Positions 34,401-42,825 of a stretch of 64,000 bases of DNA are shown here, piece by piece. The DNA is from an uncultured Christensenellaceae bacterium. GTDB taxonomy: Bacteria > Bacillota > Clostridia > Christensenellales > UBA3700. The position numbers were made by a program, and so were the translations under genes. The stretch's first letter is position 1, and every line of letters starts with the position of its first letter. The notes beneath the pieces were generated by a model that had not been told where the DNA came from, did no database searches, and was given only the letters and a program-made list of their open reading frames with translations. The stretch is from the NCBI GenBank assembly GCA_910588545.1, contig CAJUOU010000001.1:488723-552722 (forward strand), in the 5' to 3' direction.

Positions 34401-35265
34401 AGTATTTGACCTCTCTTTCAAGTTTTATATTAAACTTTTTATAAACATTTTCTTTGCATATATTCACAAGTTCCGCATAATCATTTGAAGTAGCGTTGCC
34501 TGTATTGATAATAAAATTTGCGTGTTTCTCTGAAACTTTACAGCCTCCAACAATATACCCTTTCAATCCGCAGTTTTCTATGTAATATCCTGCCCCGACA
34601 TTGTCATATTTTTTAAACACAGAGCCCAAAGAAATATCGTTCGGTTGGCTTTGCCTACGTTTTATTTTATACATTTTCATATCGTTTGCAATTAATATTT
34701 GATTTTTTTCAATCAATTTAAAAGTTGCGGATAATACTGTGATATTCTTTTTTGATATACCGCTTGTACGATATTCGAATTCACATTCTTTGTTGGAAAG
34801 TTTTACTACTTTACCGTCTACATAAGCGGTAACACTATCCAAAATATCGCTTATAAAAGAGCTATAAGCACCTGCATTCATATTTACAGCCCCCCCCACA
34901 GTCCCGGGGATTCCGCTCAAGCCTTCCATTCCGCTTAATCCGTTTTCTTTTGCGACATTGCACACTTTAGACAGCATTTCTCCGCAATTAGCGGTTATTG
35001 TATTGTTATTTATGGTTATTCCTTTAATGCCACTAGTTAAAATGACCTCGCCGTCAAGTCCTTTATCAGAAATCAAACTATTTGTAGTTCCGCCAAAAAT
35101 ATAAGGACTATCCGTAACTTGTAAGCTAGTAATCAAATTATCAACACTTGTAGGCATTATTAATGTACTTACTCTGCCGCCTGTTTTTATATAAGTAAAG
35201 TCCTTTGCCAATTTATTATAACATATTGTTGCCCCACTTGCAATAATTAAATCGTATTTTTTCAT
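34384..35265 (-). CDS. murB: UDP-N-acetylmuramate dehydrogenase (MurB)
   Basis: 293 residues from the ATG at 35265, which has GAGGTG upstream; the longer open frame adds 30 unlikely residues. FAD-dependent reduction of UDP-GlcNAc-enolpyruvate in peptidoglycan synthesis. Motifs: IKTGGRVSTLIMP at the N-terminus, GLSGMEGLSGIPGTVGGAV with the flavin loop, NAGAYSS, and the GSVFKK serine segment near residue 220. C-terminal AGYYIENCGLKG is typical. First gene of the murB-PHP-whiA unit. Confidence 0.94.
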   Translation of the reverse strand: MKKYDLIIASGATICYNKLAKDFTYIKTGGRVSTLIMPTSVDNLITSLQVTDSPYIFGGTTNSLISDKGLDGEVILTSGIKGITINNNTITANCGEMLSKVCNVAKENGLSGMEGLSGIPGTVGGAVNMNAGAYSSFISDILDSVTAYVDGKVVKLSNKECEFEYRTSGISKKNITVLSATFKLIEKNQILIANDMKMYKIKRRQSQPNDISLGSVFKKYDNVGAGYYIENCGLKGYIVGGCKVSEKHANFIINTGNATSNDYAELVNICKENVYKKFNIKLEREVKYFGEFI

Positions 35266-35360
35266 ATAACACCTCATTTTAATATATTTATATAAACAGC
35301 GTGATATGCAAAATAGTCTTGTATTGCAATAAGTAAATTTGTTATATAATTGCAAAAATA

Positions 35361-35394
35361 ATAACCGACACGCAAAAATTCACGTATCGGTTAT
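35361..35394 (-). terminator. Terminator-like hairpin after aspartate kinase
   Basis: ATAACCGACACG / CGTATCGGTTAT, 12-bp stem with one G-U-type mismatch and a ten-base loop, 36 bases after the aspartate kinase stop and before murB. T-rich stretch follows on the minus strand. Confidence 0.7.
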
Positions 35395-35429
35395 GTAATT
35401 TTTTAGTTAAAACCAATCAAAAATCGGTA

Positions 35430-36743
35430 TTATTTTATAAATTCGTTATAAATGCTCTCGATAGTCTTTTCATAATCTTGTGTATTTACACCAACGATTA
35501 TGTTCATTTCCGAGCTACCTTGGTCAATCATTCTTATATTGATATTTTGTTTAGCTAGCGCATTGAAAATTCTGCAAGCTGTACCGGGTTTGAAAGACAT
35601 ATCGTGTCCAACTGTAGCAATCAAAGAAAAACCTTTTAATAATTCGATATGGTCAGGATTGATTGTCTTTTTCAATCTATCAATTATTACATCTTCTTTA
35701 CCCGCAATTTCACTATCGCTTACTACAATGCTCAATGTATCTATACCGCTTGGCATGTGCTCAAAAGAAACACCATAGTATTCAAACACACTAAGCACAC
35801 GTCTTGCAAAGCCTAGTTCGCTGTTCATCATAGATTTTTCGATAAATACGATGCTATAACCCTTTTTGCCTGCAATACCTGTAATAATATTATTATTAGT
35901 GCTTTTACGATTTGCAACTATCATTGTACCGGGATGTTCAGGCTCAAATGTATTGCGAATGTTAATAGGAATATTGTTATATCTTACAGGGAAAATGGAC
36001 TCGGGATGTAAAACATTTGCTCCCATATAAGCAAGCTCACGAAGTTCACGATAAGATAATTCCGCAATGTGAGCAGGATTTTTTACGATTCTTGGGTCGC
36101 AAATCATAAAGCCGTTTACGTCTGTCCAATTTTCATATACAGATGCCTCGGCAGCTCTTGCAATAATTGCACCTGTAATATCCGAGCCACCACGTGAAAA
36201 AGTTTTTATATTTCCACTTGTATCTGCACCGTAAAAACCGGGTATAACTGCTCTTGTTACGTCTTTTAATCTTTGACGAGTTAATTCGTTTGTTGTCTCC
36301 GCATCGAAATCGCCGTTTGCGTTAAATTTAATCAAATCTTTAGGGTCAATAAACTCAACTCCAAGCCTTTTTGCCATTATAATACCGCCAAGATATTCTC
36401 CGCGAGATGCAGCAAAATCACTTGAACGATATTTGACAATACCCTCATATACTTCATCTAAGTATTTGTCGATATCTATATCAAGTTTCAAATCATTTAC
36501 GATTTCCACATATCTTTCACGAATTTGACCGAAAGTATCAATACATTCGCCGTTCAATTCTACTTGATGATAGCAAGCGTATAGCATATCGGTAATTTTT
36601 CTGTCATTGCTGTTTCTTTTTCCCGGAGCGGAAACAATGACAAAACGCCTTTCTTTATCGCTTTCGATAATATTCGCAATAGCATTTATATTATCGCTGT
36701 TAGCCATGGAAGTTCCACCAAATTTACATACTTTAGTATTCAT
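35430..36743 (-). CDS. lysC: Aspartate kinase with ACT domains
   Basis: 437 residues, monofunctional. First step of the lysine/threonine/methionine pathway. KFGGTSMAN at the N-terminus (Lys7), SRGEYLGG, FSRGGSDITGA, NWTDVNGFMICDPR, and two C-terminal ACT regions, the last with IRMIDQGSSEMNIIVGV. It has its own promoter about 76 bases upstream. The C-terminal ACT pair implies feedback by an end product; which one cannot be read. A meso-diaminopimelate dehydrogenase elsewhere in the window suggests the short lysine route is used. Confidence 0.93.
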   Translation of the reverse strand: MNTKVCKFGGTSMANSDNINAIANIIESDKERRFVIVSAPGKRNSNDRKITDMLYACYHQVELNGECIDTFGQIRERYVEIVNDLKLDIDIDKYLDEVYEGIVKYRSSDFAASRGEYLGGIIMAKRLGVEFIDPKDLIKFNANGDFDAETTNELTRQRLKDVTRAVIPGFYGADTSGNIKTFSRGGSDITGAIIARAAEASVYENWTDVNGFMICDPRIVKNPAHIAELSYRELRELAYMGANVLHPESIFPVRYNNIPINIRNTFEPEHPGTMIVANRKSTNNNIITGIAGKKGYSIVFIEKSMMNSELGFARRVLSVFEYYGVSFEHMPSGIDTLSIVVSDSEIAGKEDVIIDRLKKTINPDHIELLKGFSLIATVGHDMSFKPGTACRIFNALAKQNINIRMIDQGSSEMNIIVGVNTQDYEKTIESIYNEFIK

Positions 36744-36818
36744 AATATATCTCCAAAAATATAATTAAATTTAAATATTGCAATAAAATTATGCAATTTA
36801 CTCTCTTTTATGAAATTA

Positions 36819-36847
36819 ATTTTATCAATTAAATAACCTATTGTCAA
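36819..36847 (-). promoter_or_regulatory. Sigma-A promoter of aspartate kinase
   Basis: TTGACA (36847-36842), 17-base spacer, TAAAAT (36824-36819). The leader to the ATG is about 70 bases and contains no riboswitch-like structure that I can recognise; in particular no lysine riboswitch, which needs far more sequence. Confidence 0.75.
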
Positions 36848-36872
36848 GAAAATAAAAACCATTTTGATAAAA

Positions 36873-38090
36873 TCATTTAATTTTTTTACTTTCCAAATAA
36901 TATCTTTTATCTTCGGCATTTCCCATGGAAAAAGATTTTCTTGGAAGTGCACCTCGCCTTAAACAATAATCAAACAATCCGTTTTTGCTTATTATAGGCA
37001 TTAGTATACCAACTGCATTGTGTTTCGCCGCAAGCTCAATCAAAGCGTTATCGCCATGAATATAATCTTCCTCGATTCCGCAGTGAGTATTTTTGTATTT
37101 ATCGATAAAGTCTTGAATATCCTTTATCGCATCACTAGGATTTTGTGACACCGCAATCGAATAATTTTTTTTGTTATATACGGTTGTTATATGTGACATG
37201 TTTTCGTACTTTGGCATACTTTCAGCCATACAATCAATAAAACTCTTATCCGCACCTATTAATAGTCTATGTATTGGCTCAAATTCAAGTGATTGGTCGT
37301 AAATATTTACAAGTTCAACCAAAGAATATCTTGCAGGATGAGTCTCTTTTTCTTGCTCGCTTAAATTTTGTTTTATCAAATTCCAACATTCTTTTGCTGT
37401 AGCAAGCGAATGATTGCCGTCCCCTATTATAAAAGCAATATTCCCCTCATTATTGCCGTTATTTTTAGCTATGTTATTTAATTGGTCTACTAAACTTTTG
37501 CTGTCGCTAACTTTATAACCTTTTAAATGTCCTCCGTTCATATTTAAGTCAAAATCATACAATGTTTGCATATCTTGGCGGCTATTATATAACTTTTCTA
37601 TTATTTCGCTGTTTTTATCGTCTAGCAACATCATAATATGAGGCATTTCCAAACAAGCATTTTTCCTTATATCAATTCTTGCAGGCAATCTTTCGGTTAC
37701 TGTTTTTTCGGTTGCTTTAATGTACGCATTATTTTTATCGGAATAGTCGTATTGTTCCAAATCAATTTCAATCATTAAACCAAGTCTTACCTTACCGTTA
37801 TTCAAAGTACGTTCTACCAAAATAATTGATTGAATTTCTTCAAATAATCCATTATCCACGTAAGTCTGCATATTTTTGTTAATTTGAATTACCTTTTTAC
37901 TAGTATCACAATTAAGTTGTGCCTCGGGTAAAATCAAATTTAACGCAGAAGGGCTGTCGCCCACTAAATCAGCAAGCACAGCCCAATAATTTGGTTGACT
38001 AGAAAATTGGTCGCAAGCAATGCAAGACCATTTACTATAGTCGATATTTTTTTTAGGTAGTAAAATTTTAGGAATTTTAACGAGATTCAT
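36873..38090 (-). CDS. DUF1015 family protein
   Basis: 405 residues. Matches the DUF1015 family by IGDGNHSLATAKECW in the middle, VELVNIYDQSLEFEPIHRLL, and the C-terminal LPRKSFSMGNAEDKRYYLE. The family is conserved in Clostridia, often near serine/phosphoglycerate genes; biochemical role unknown. A YSKWSCIACDQFSSQPNYW segment near the N-terminus has two close cysteines. It starts two bases before cdaA ends upstream, so the two are co-transcribed. Confidence 0.85.
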   Translation of the reverse strand: MNLVKIPKILLPKKNIDYSKWSCIACDQFSSQPNYWAVLADLVGDSPSALNLILPEAQLNCDTSKKVIQINKNMQTYVDNGLFEEIQSIILVERTLNNGKVRLGLMIEIDLEQYDYSDKNNAYIKATEKTVTERLPARIDIRKNACLEMPHIMMLLDDKNSEIIEKLYNSRQDMQTLYDFDLNMNGGHLKGYKVSDSKSLVDQLNNIAKNNGNNEGNIAFIIGDGNHSLATAKECWNLIKQNLSEQEKETHPARYSLVELVNIYDQSLEFEPIHRLLIGADKSFIDCMAESMPKYENMSHITTVYNKKNYSIAVSQNPSDAIKDIQDFIDKYKNTHCGIEEDYIHGDNALIELAAKHNAVGILMPIISKNGLFDYCLRRGALPRKSFSMGNAEDKRYYLESKKIK

Positions 38091-38092
38091 TA

Positions 38093-38920
38093 TTACCTCT
38101 TTTTAGCTCTTTGTTTAGAATACTTAATGCCAAATGCCTTCTCGATTTCATCAGATAGCTTTTCAGGGGTCATATAACGTTTAATTTCGCCGTGTCTAAC
38201 TGTACTGATTATTCCTGTTTCTTCACTTACAACAATAGCTAAAACGTCACTCTCTTCGGTAATACCTATTGCAGCCCTATGTCTTGTTCCCAACTCTTTG
38301 GAAATATCTTCACGTTGTGTCAATGGTAGGAAACAACCTGCTGCCAAAATCACATTTTCTTTTACGATAATTGCACCGTCATGTAAAGGAGCTTTTGTGT
38401 TAAATATACATTGCAATAAGCCGTCGGAAATTTTAGCATTAAGCATAGTACCTGTTTCCAACAAATGTGATGGTACAACGCTTGGTGTAATAACTATCAA
38501 AGCACCTGTATCGTTTTTACTTAAAGCTTGACAGCCTTTTACAATTTCATCAACTGCTTGACGCAAATCGTCTTCACTGTTGCCGTAATCATAACTGTCT
38601 TTGCTGTCATGCCATCTTGCAAATCTTGTTATACCAGACTTAATATCCTGTTGATAAGCAACAACAATACAAAGAATCAAGATAATTCCGCCCCATTTTA
38701 AAATTTGAGCAGTTATAAACAATAGATTTTTAGAAGTTAAAGCACATGCAACGCATACACCAATATATGCGCAAATATAAAATGCTACAAATATAGCCAT
38801 TTTCAAATTGTTACGGCGTTTGAAAAACCAAAGAATAGCCGCAGCAGCAAGAATAATAACAACTAAATCGATTATCGCAAAATAATCAATGTTATTAAGA
38901 TAATTCTTTAAAACCTCCAT
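38093..38920 (-). CDS. cdaA: Diadenylate cyclase CdaA
   Basis: 275 residues from the ATG at 38920, with TTAGGAGA upstream; an earlier start would overlap that site. Makes cyclic di-AMP from two ATP. Three N-terminal transmembrane helices (about 12-33, 40-60, 66-90), then the DAC domain with the catalytic DGA (181-183, in PLHDGAII) and the GTRHRAAIG motif (RHR 213-215). In most Firmicutes cdaA is followed by cdaR and glmM; here a DUF1015 gene follows instead and no cdaR is seen in the window. Confidence 0.95.
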   Translation of the reverse strand: MEVLKNYLNNIDYFAIIDLVVIILAAAAILWFFKRRNNLKMAIFVAFYICAYIGVCVACALTSKNLLFITAQILKWGGIILILCIVVAYQQDIKSGITRFARWHDSKDSYDYGNSEDDLRQAVDEIVKGCQALSKNDTGALIVITPSVVPSHLLETGTMLNAKISDGLLQCIFNTKAPLHDGAIIVKENVILAAGCFLPLTQREDISKELGTRHRAAIGITEESDVLAIVVSEETGIISTVRHGEIKRYMTPEKLSDEIEKAFGIKYSKQRAKKR

Positions 38921-39086
38921 AAATCTATCTCCTAAAATCAAATATATATTTAAACAAATATATTATAAAATATTTTAATAAAAAAATAAAGCAAATAACA
39001 CAACTTTTTAATTTTTTTTGCTTTTTTCTATATTTTAGCCAATATTAGTCTTAAAGTGTTTATATTTACTTTCAAATCACAAAAGC

Positions 39087-39120
39087 AAACAAGTGAACTT
39101 TAAATTAAGTTCACTTGTTT
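39087..39120 (-). terminator. Rho-independent terminator after nrdR
   Basis: Perfect 14-bp stem AAACAAGTGAACTT / AAGTTCACTTGTTT with a six-base loop, ten bases after the nrdR stop. Confidence 0.9.
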
Positions 39121-39129
39121 GTACTACAT

Positions 39130-39588
39130 TTATTTTCTTTCATTTAAATAACTTTCCATTTCCGAAAACCAAGATTCCAAATCCTTAAATTCCTTATAAA
39201 CAACCGAAAATCTAACATAAGCAACATCGTCGATTTTTTTCAATCCTGCCATTACCATATTTCCTATTTCATGACTAGAAACTTCCTGTTGCAATGAGTT
39301 AGTCACTTTCTTTTCAATCTCTGCAACAAGTTTGTCTATTTCGGTAATCGGAACAGGTCTTTTTTCGCAAGCCTTTAAAATACCTGTTTTGATTTTGTTG
39401 ATGTCAAACGGCTCTCTTACCCCTGTTTTTTTTACGATATAAATAGGCAATGTTTCGATAGTTTCGTAAGTGGTAAATCTTTTTCCGCAAGAAACACACT
39501 CTCTCCTACGCCTAATATTTACACCATCTTCACTAAGTCTGCTGTCAATTACTTTATCTTCAAGGCAACCGCAATTTGGACATTTCAT
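39130..39588 (-). CDS. nrdR: Transcriptional repressor NrdR
   Basis: 152 residues. N-terminal zinc ribbon (CPNCG at the start, CVSCGKRF about 30 residues on) with the RRRREC DNA-binding segment, then an ATP-cone domain (IVKKTGVREPFD, KACEKRPV). Senses dATP/ATP and represses ribonucleotide reductase genes through NrdR boxes. In Clostridia it lies downstream of sigG and YmxH, as here. It has its own consensus-like promoter. Confidence 0.96.
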   Translation of the reverse strand: MKCPNCGCLEDKVIDSRLSEDGVNIRRRRECVSCGKRFTTYETIETLPIYIVKKTGVREPFDINKIKTGILKACEKRPVPITEIDKLVAEIEKKVTNSLQQEVSSHEIGNMVMAGLKKIDDVAYVRFSVVYKEFKDLESWFSEMESYLNERK

Positions 39589-39618
39589 ACTAAAGTCTCC
39601 AAAAATTTTCTTTTACAT

Positions 39619-39647
39619 ATTATATCAAAAATAATTTTAATTGTAAA
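39619..39647 (-). promoter_or_regulatory. Sigma-A promoter of nrdR
   Basis: TTTACA (39647-39642), 17-base spacer, TATAAT (39624-39619), about 31 bases before the ATG. Confidence 0.75.
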
Positions 39648-39781
39648 GATTTTTTTGTAAATTTTGCAGTATAATTCTATACAATTACTTATAAAAATAA
39701 TTTTACATACGATTTTTTGAAGATATTTTAATTTTAAACGCAATAATTCGGGCAGTTTTTATTAATAGTTTACTATAATAT

Positions 39782-40045
39782 TTAATCTGCCTCAGGCACT
39801 TTACTGTTTGTAAGCTGTGCTAGTATAGTGTCCTCTCCTATTTTGGTTATACATTTCCAAGGAATAAAAAGGCTTTCGCCCGATGCAATCGCACGAATAG
39901 CCTTTCTTTCCCCCGGGACAACAAGTCCTACAACTTCGCCCGTACAAGTGATTACCATATCGATAATTCTGCCTAATTTTCTGCCGTCGATAGTATTGAC
40001 TACTTCTTTTTCTCTTAATTCACAAAATGTTATATCATTCATCAT
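39782..40045 (-). CDS. YlmC/YmxH family PRC-barrel sporulation-associated protein
   Basis: 87 residues. Single PRC-barrel: ELREKEVVNTIDGRKLGRI at the N-terminus, then a GEVVGLVVPG strand and LFIPWKCITKIGED at the C-terminus. This fits the YlmC/YmxH family found near sporulation genes in Firmicutes; function unknown. The sigG-ymxH-nrdR order supports it. The ATG pair at the start has no convincing ribosome binding site. The 190 bases downstream are AT-rich with only the nrdR promoter. Confidence 0.85.
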   Translation of the reverse strand: MMNDITFCELREKEVVNTIDGRKLGRIIDMVITCTGEVVGLVVPGERKAIRAIASGESLFIPWKCITKIGEDTILAQLTNSKVPEAD

Positions 40046-40119
40046 ACTATATTAAATGTGCAAAAAGTTTGAATTATGATAAATTAGAAAAAATTTTTTA
40101 CGACAATTCTCAAAAGCAA

Positions 40120-40148
40120 TTTATTTTGTTTATTTAAAACAAAATAAA
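40120..40148 (-). terminator. AT-rich hairpin after sigG, possible terminator
   Basis: TTTATTTTGTT / AACAAAATAAA 11-bp stem, 19 bases after the sigG stop. The stem is almost all A-T, so the call is tentative. Confidence 0.4.
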
Positions 40149-40167
40149 TACGATTTTCGATAATATT

Positions 40168-40935
40168 TTACATTAGGGCTTTCATTTTTTTTAGCGCCAA
40201 TTTTTCCAATCGTGATACTTGTGCCTGTGATACACCTAATTTTTCGGCAATCTGCATTTGCGTTTTTTCAAGATAGTATCTTGCTTTTAATATTGCTCTT
40301 TCCTTTTCTGTAAGGGTCATAAAACTTTGTTTTAAAAGCATTTTTTCATTCCACATATCCTCGCATTCTCCTTTGTCATATAATTGTTCAATTAAGGATA
40401 GCGAGTCCTCTTCGTCCGAAAATACATTTTCGTAAATACTTACAGGCTCACTGACAGCGTTTAAAGCACAAGCTACTTCCTTTTCGGGATAGCCTGTTAT
40501 TTCCGCAATTTCGGATAATGTTGCACATCTACCGAAATTAGTTTCGATACTCTCCCTTGCCTGCAGAGCTTTATAAGCAATGTCTCTTGCACTTCTAGGA
40601 ACTTTAATACTCGAGCTGTCTTTTAAATATCTTTTGATTTCTCCAATTATCATTGGTACTGCGTAAGTTGAAAATTTGACATTGTATTTCAAATCGAAAT
40701 TATTTATTGCTTTTAAAAGACCTATTACACCAACTTGAAACAAATCGTCACTGTTGTGTTTGCTGTCAAACCTTTGCAATAAAGATAAAACAAGTCTTAA
40801 GTTTGCCATAATAAATTTATTTTTGGCGGTCTCGTCATTGTCTCTTTTTATCTTTAACAACAATTCGTCAGCTTCCTTATTTGTTATCTTGGGCAATTTG
40901 GATGTATCCAATCCGCATACTATAACTTTATGCAT
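40168..40935 (-). CDS. sigG: RNA polymerase sporulation sigma factor SigG
   Basis: 255 residues from the ATG at 40935, preceded by AAAGGAGGT. The start MHKVIVCGLDTSKLPKI matches the conserved N-terminus of SigG. Region 2 is seen in NLRLVLSLLQRF and DLFQVGVIGLLKAI, and region 4 in ILKARYYLEKTQMQIAEKLGVSQAQVSRLEK. Late forespore sigma factor. It follows spoIIGA-sigE as in most endospore formers. A sigma-G/F-like promoter precedes it, consistent with forespore activation and autoregulation. Confidence 0.95.
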   Translation of the reverse strand: MHKVIVCGLDTSKLPKITNKEADELLLKIKRDNDETAKNKFIMANLRLVLSLLQRFDSKHNSDDLFQVGVIGLLKAINNFDLKYNVKFSTYAVPMIIGEIKRYLKDSSSIKVPRSARDIAYKALQARESIETNFGRCATLSEIAEITGYPEKEVACALNAVSEPVSIYENVFSDEEDSLSLIEQLYDKGECEDMWNEKMLLKQSFMTLTEKERAILKARYYLEKTQMQIAEKLGVSQAQVSRLEKLALKKMKALM

Positions 40936-40972
40936 ATAACCTCCTTTGTACAGCAAATATTTTGCCATATTT

Positions 40973-41001
40973 TATTATGTCAAATTTTACCTTTTTTATT
41001 C
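40973..41001 (-). promoter_or_regulatory. Candidate sigma-G/sigma-F promoter of sigG
   Basis: On the minus strand: GAATA (41001-40997), 17 bases, then CATAATA (40979-40973), 37 bases before the ATG. This matches the known forespore-sigma consensus (GHATR-type -35, CATnnTA -10) within one base of spacing. Inferred by eye in an AT-rich region. Confidence 0.5.
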
Positions 41002-41117
41002 ATAACAGCCTAATAAAAAAATTAAAATGGCATATAATACACGATTACACACCATTTTTGTAATGTTTTTGATATAACTAAATGAATTTTATTTAATAAT
41101 TAAATTATAATTAGTTG

Positions 41118-41822
41118 TTAAACCATTTTTGCAATTTCTTTTTTTAGTTTTGAAAGCACTTTTTTTTCAAGTCTAGAGATATACGATTGTGAAATTCCCA
41201 TAATATCCGCAATTTCTTTTTGAGTTTTCTTTTCTATTCCCAATATGCCAAATCGCATTTTTATTATTTGACGCTCACGCTCTGGCAATTTGTTTGCACA
41301 TTTTGCAAGTGCCTCCGTTTCAACGGATTTTTCCGCATCATAAAACACTTCGTCGGGGTCAGTTCCAAGTATATCGGAAAGCAATAGCATATTACCCTCC
41401 CAATCTACATTTAAAGGCTCGTCCAACGAAATATTGTTTTTAACTTTGTTATTTTTTCTTAGATACATTAAAATTTCATTTTCAATACATCTTGCGGAAT
41501 ATGTTGCTAATTTGATTTTTTTAGAGTTATCGTACGAATTAATGGCCTTAATCAAACCGATAGTACCAACAGAAATCAAATCTTCGATATCTAAATTAGT
41601 ATTTTCAAACCTTTTAGCAATATAAACCACAAGTCTTAAATTATGCTCTATAAGCTTATTTCGTGCGTCTATATCGCCATCCATCATTTTAGCAATTACT
41701 TCGGCCTCTTCGTCCGCTTCAAGCGGTGCAGGCAAAGCTTCGCCACTACCTATGTAATGAACTTGTCCGCCACACTCAAATCCAAATAACTTTTTTAAAA
41801 ACAGTAATATTTTTTCAAACAT
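41118..41822 (-). CDS. sigE: RNA polymerase sporulation sigma factor SigE (pro-form)
   Basis: 234 residues from the ATG at 41822, preceded by GAGGTG. N-terminal hydrophobic/basic stretch MFEKILLFLKKLFGF is the pro-sequence that tethers pro-sigma-E to the membrane until SpoIIGA cleaves it. Region 2 has NLRLVVYIAKRFENT and IEDLISVGTIGLIKAI; region 4 has ILGIEKKTQKEIADIMGISQSYISRLEKK. Early mother-cell sigma factor. It lies seven bases after spoIIGA, its protease gene. Confidence 0.96.
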   Translation of the reverse strand: MFEKILLFLKKLFGFECGGQVHYIGSGEALPAPLEADEEAEVIAKMMDGDIDARNKLIEHNLRLVVYIAKRFENTNLDIEDLISVGTIGLIKAINSYDNSKKIKLATYSARCIENEILMYLRKNNKVKNNISLDEPLNVDWEGNMLLLSDILGTDPDEVFYDAEKSVETEALAKCANKLPERERQIIKMRFGILGIEKKTQKEIADIMGISQSYISRLEKKVLSKLKKEIAKMV

Positions 41823-41829
41823 ACTCACC

Positions 41830-42585
41830 TCAATATATATCATTATGTAATAATATTTTATATCCGCTGTTCAATTTATTAAATACGCAGTAAACGCTGT
41901 CGTAAATACGATTATCTACAGTCACTTTTTCCAATTTAAAAACTTCGGTATTTTTGTTGCCGCAAATAGTGTCGATGTTAATATGTCCTACCGCTTTATC
42001 TTCACATTTTAAAGATTCGTCCATTACAATTACCGGATAAATACCTTTATAGTATAACGTATTGCCGCTATCATAGTATGCCTGTTCCCTTATTATCTTT
42101 TTCTCTTGATTGATGATTACTTTTTTCACATTACCCTCCGAAATATGTTTTTTTTGTATTAATTGAAAAATTTTACGACTGAACGCCAAAACAATTACAA
42201 AAATACTGCACATTAAACCTATATTGACATTTGACGGATTAGACATTGTCTCACGGAATGGTTGCCACATATTCATTATTCCGATTATTATTCCGCCAAA
42301 CGCAAACGAATACCCCAAAAATGCCGCAAATAGCAAAATCAATTTTTTTAGGGATAGTATTTTTGCGGTAAGTACACACATTATAAATGCTACAAGTATT
42401 TTGATAACAATATCACCCGTAAAATCAATAAGAGGCGAAAAAAGCGCATAGACAGCACCAATCAATGAAGATATACTTATTCGCCAAATAGTTATTTTTC
42501 TTTTAGATGTCAATAGGCTTAAATACAGCATTAGACAATCAATCGCAAAATTGTTAAACAATACACATTCAACATAAATTATCAT
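41830..42585 (-). CDS. spoIIGA: Sporulation sigma-E factor-processing peptidase SpoIIGA
   Basis: 251 residues. N-terminal half with five hydrophobic helices (about residues 4-140), then a cytoplasmic aspartic-protease-like domain with YYDSGNTLY (Asp172). Cleaves the pro-sequence of sigma-E in response to SpoIIR. The start MIIYVECVLFNN fits the family N-terminus, yet there is no Shine-Dalgarno site. A TATAAT lies only six bases before the ATG, with a Spo0A box 42-50 bases upstream. ftsZ, often found upstream, is not here; rplS is. Confidence 0.9.
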   Translation of the reverse strand: MIIYVECVLFNNFAIDCLMLYLSLLTSKRKITIWRISISSLIGAVYALFSPLIDFTGDIVIKILVAFIMCVLTAKILSLKKLILLFAAFLGYSFAFGGIIIGIMNMWQPFRETMSNPSNVNIGLMCSIFVIVLAFSRKIFQLIQKKHISEGNVKKVIINQEKKIIREQAYYDSGNTLYYKGIYPVIVMDESLKCEDKAVGHINIDTICGNKNTEVFKLEKVTVDNRIYDSVYCVFNKLNSGYKILLHNDIY

Positions 42586-42591
42586 ACAAAC

Positions 42592-42635
42592 ATTATAAGT
42601 ATTTTAAAATTTATATTAATTTCCTATTTGTCGAA
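42592..42635 (-). promoter_or_regulatory. Spo0A box and -10 element upstream of spoIIGA
   Basis: TTTGTCGAA on the plus strand (42627-42635; the minus strand reads TTCGACAAA) is an exact Spo0A-box match. TATAAT follows at 42597-42592. No -35 is found at 17 bases, as expected for a Spo0A-activated promoter. The box centre lies about 46 bases upstream of the predicted start, similar to the B. subtilis spoIIG arrangement. Confidence 0.65.
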
Positions 42636-42792
42636 TAGTTTGCCATTATTGTCACTACCATAAAATATATGCTCACGTATCGACTAACTTGCCAAATTCA
42701 ATTAAATTTGTTTATTTAAATATAAAAAATAACAAGCAAATAAAATTGCTTGTTATTAATTTTAATGTTATAAGATTTTTATTGTTAAAGAA

Positions 42793-42821
42793 AAAAGACA
42801 AGGCATTTTGCCTTGTCTTTT
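42793..42821 (-). terminator. Rho-independent terminator after rplS
   Basis: AAAAGACAAGGCA / TGCCTTGTCTTTT perfect stem with a three-base loop, a few bases after the rplS stop. The rest of 42636-42792 is AT-rich with no gene. Confidence 0.9.
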
Positions 42822-42825
42822 AAAA

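Noticed and set aside
36748..36818. Possible lysine riboswitch before aspartate kinase
   Set aside because: The leader is only about 70 bases and lacks the needed multi-helix structure.
36740..36952. Open frame (70 codons, minus strand) between DUF1015 and aspartate kinase
   Set aside because: It overlaps the DUF1015 end in another frame and covers the aspartate kinase promoter; no family pattern.
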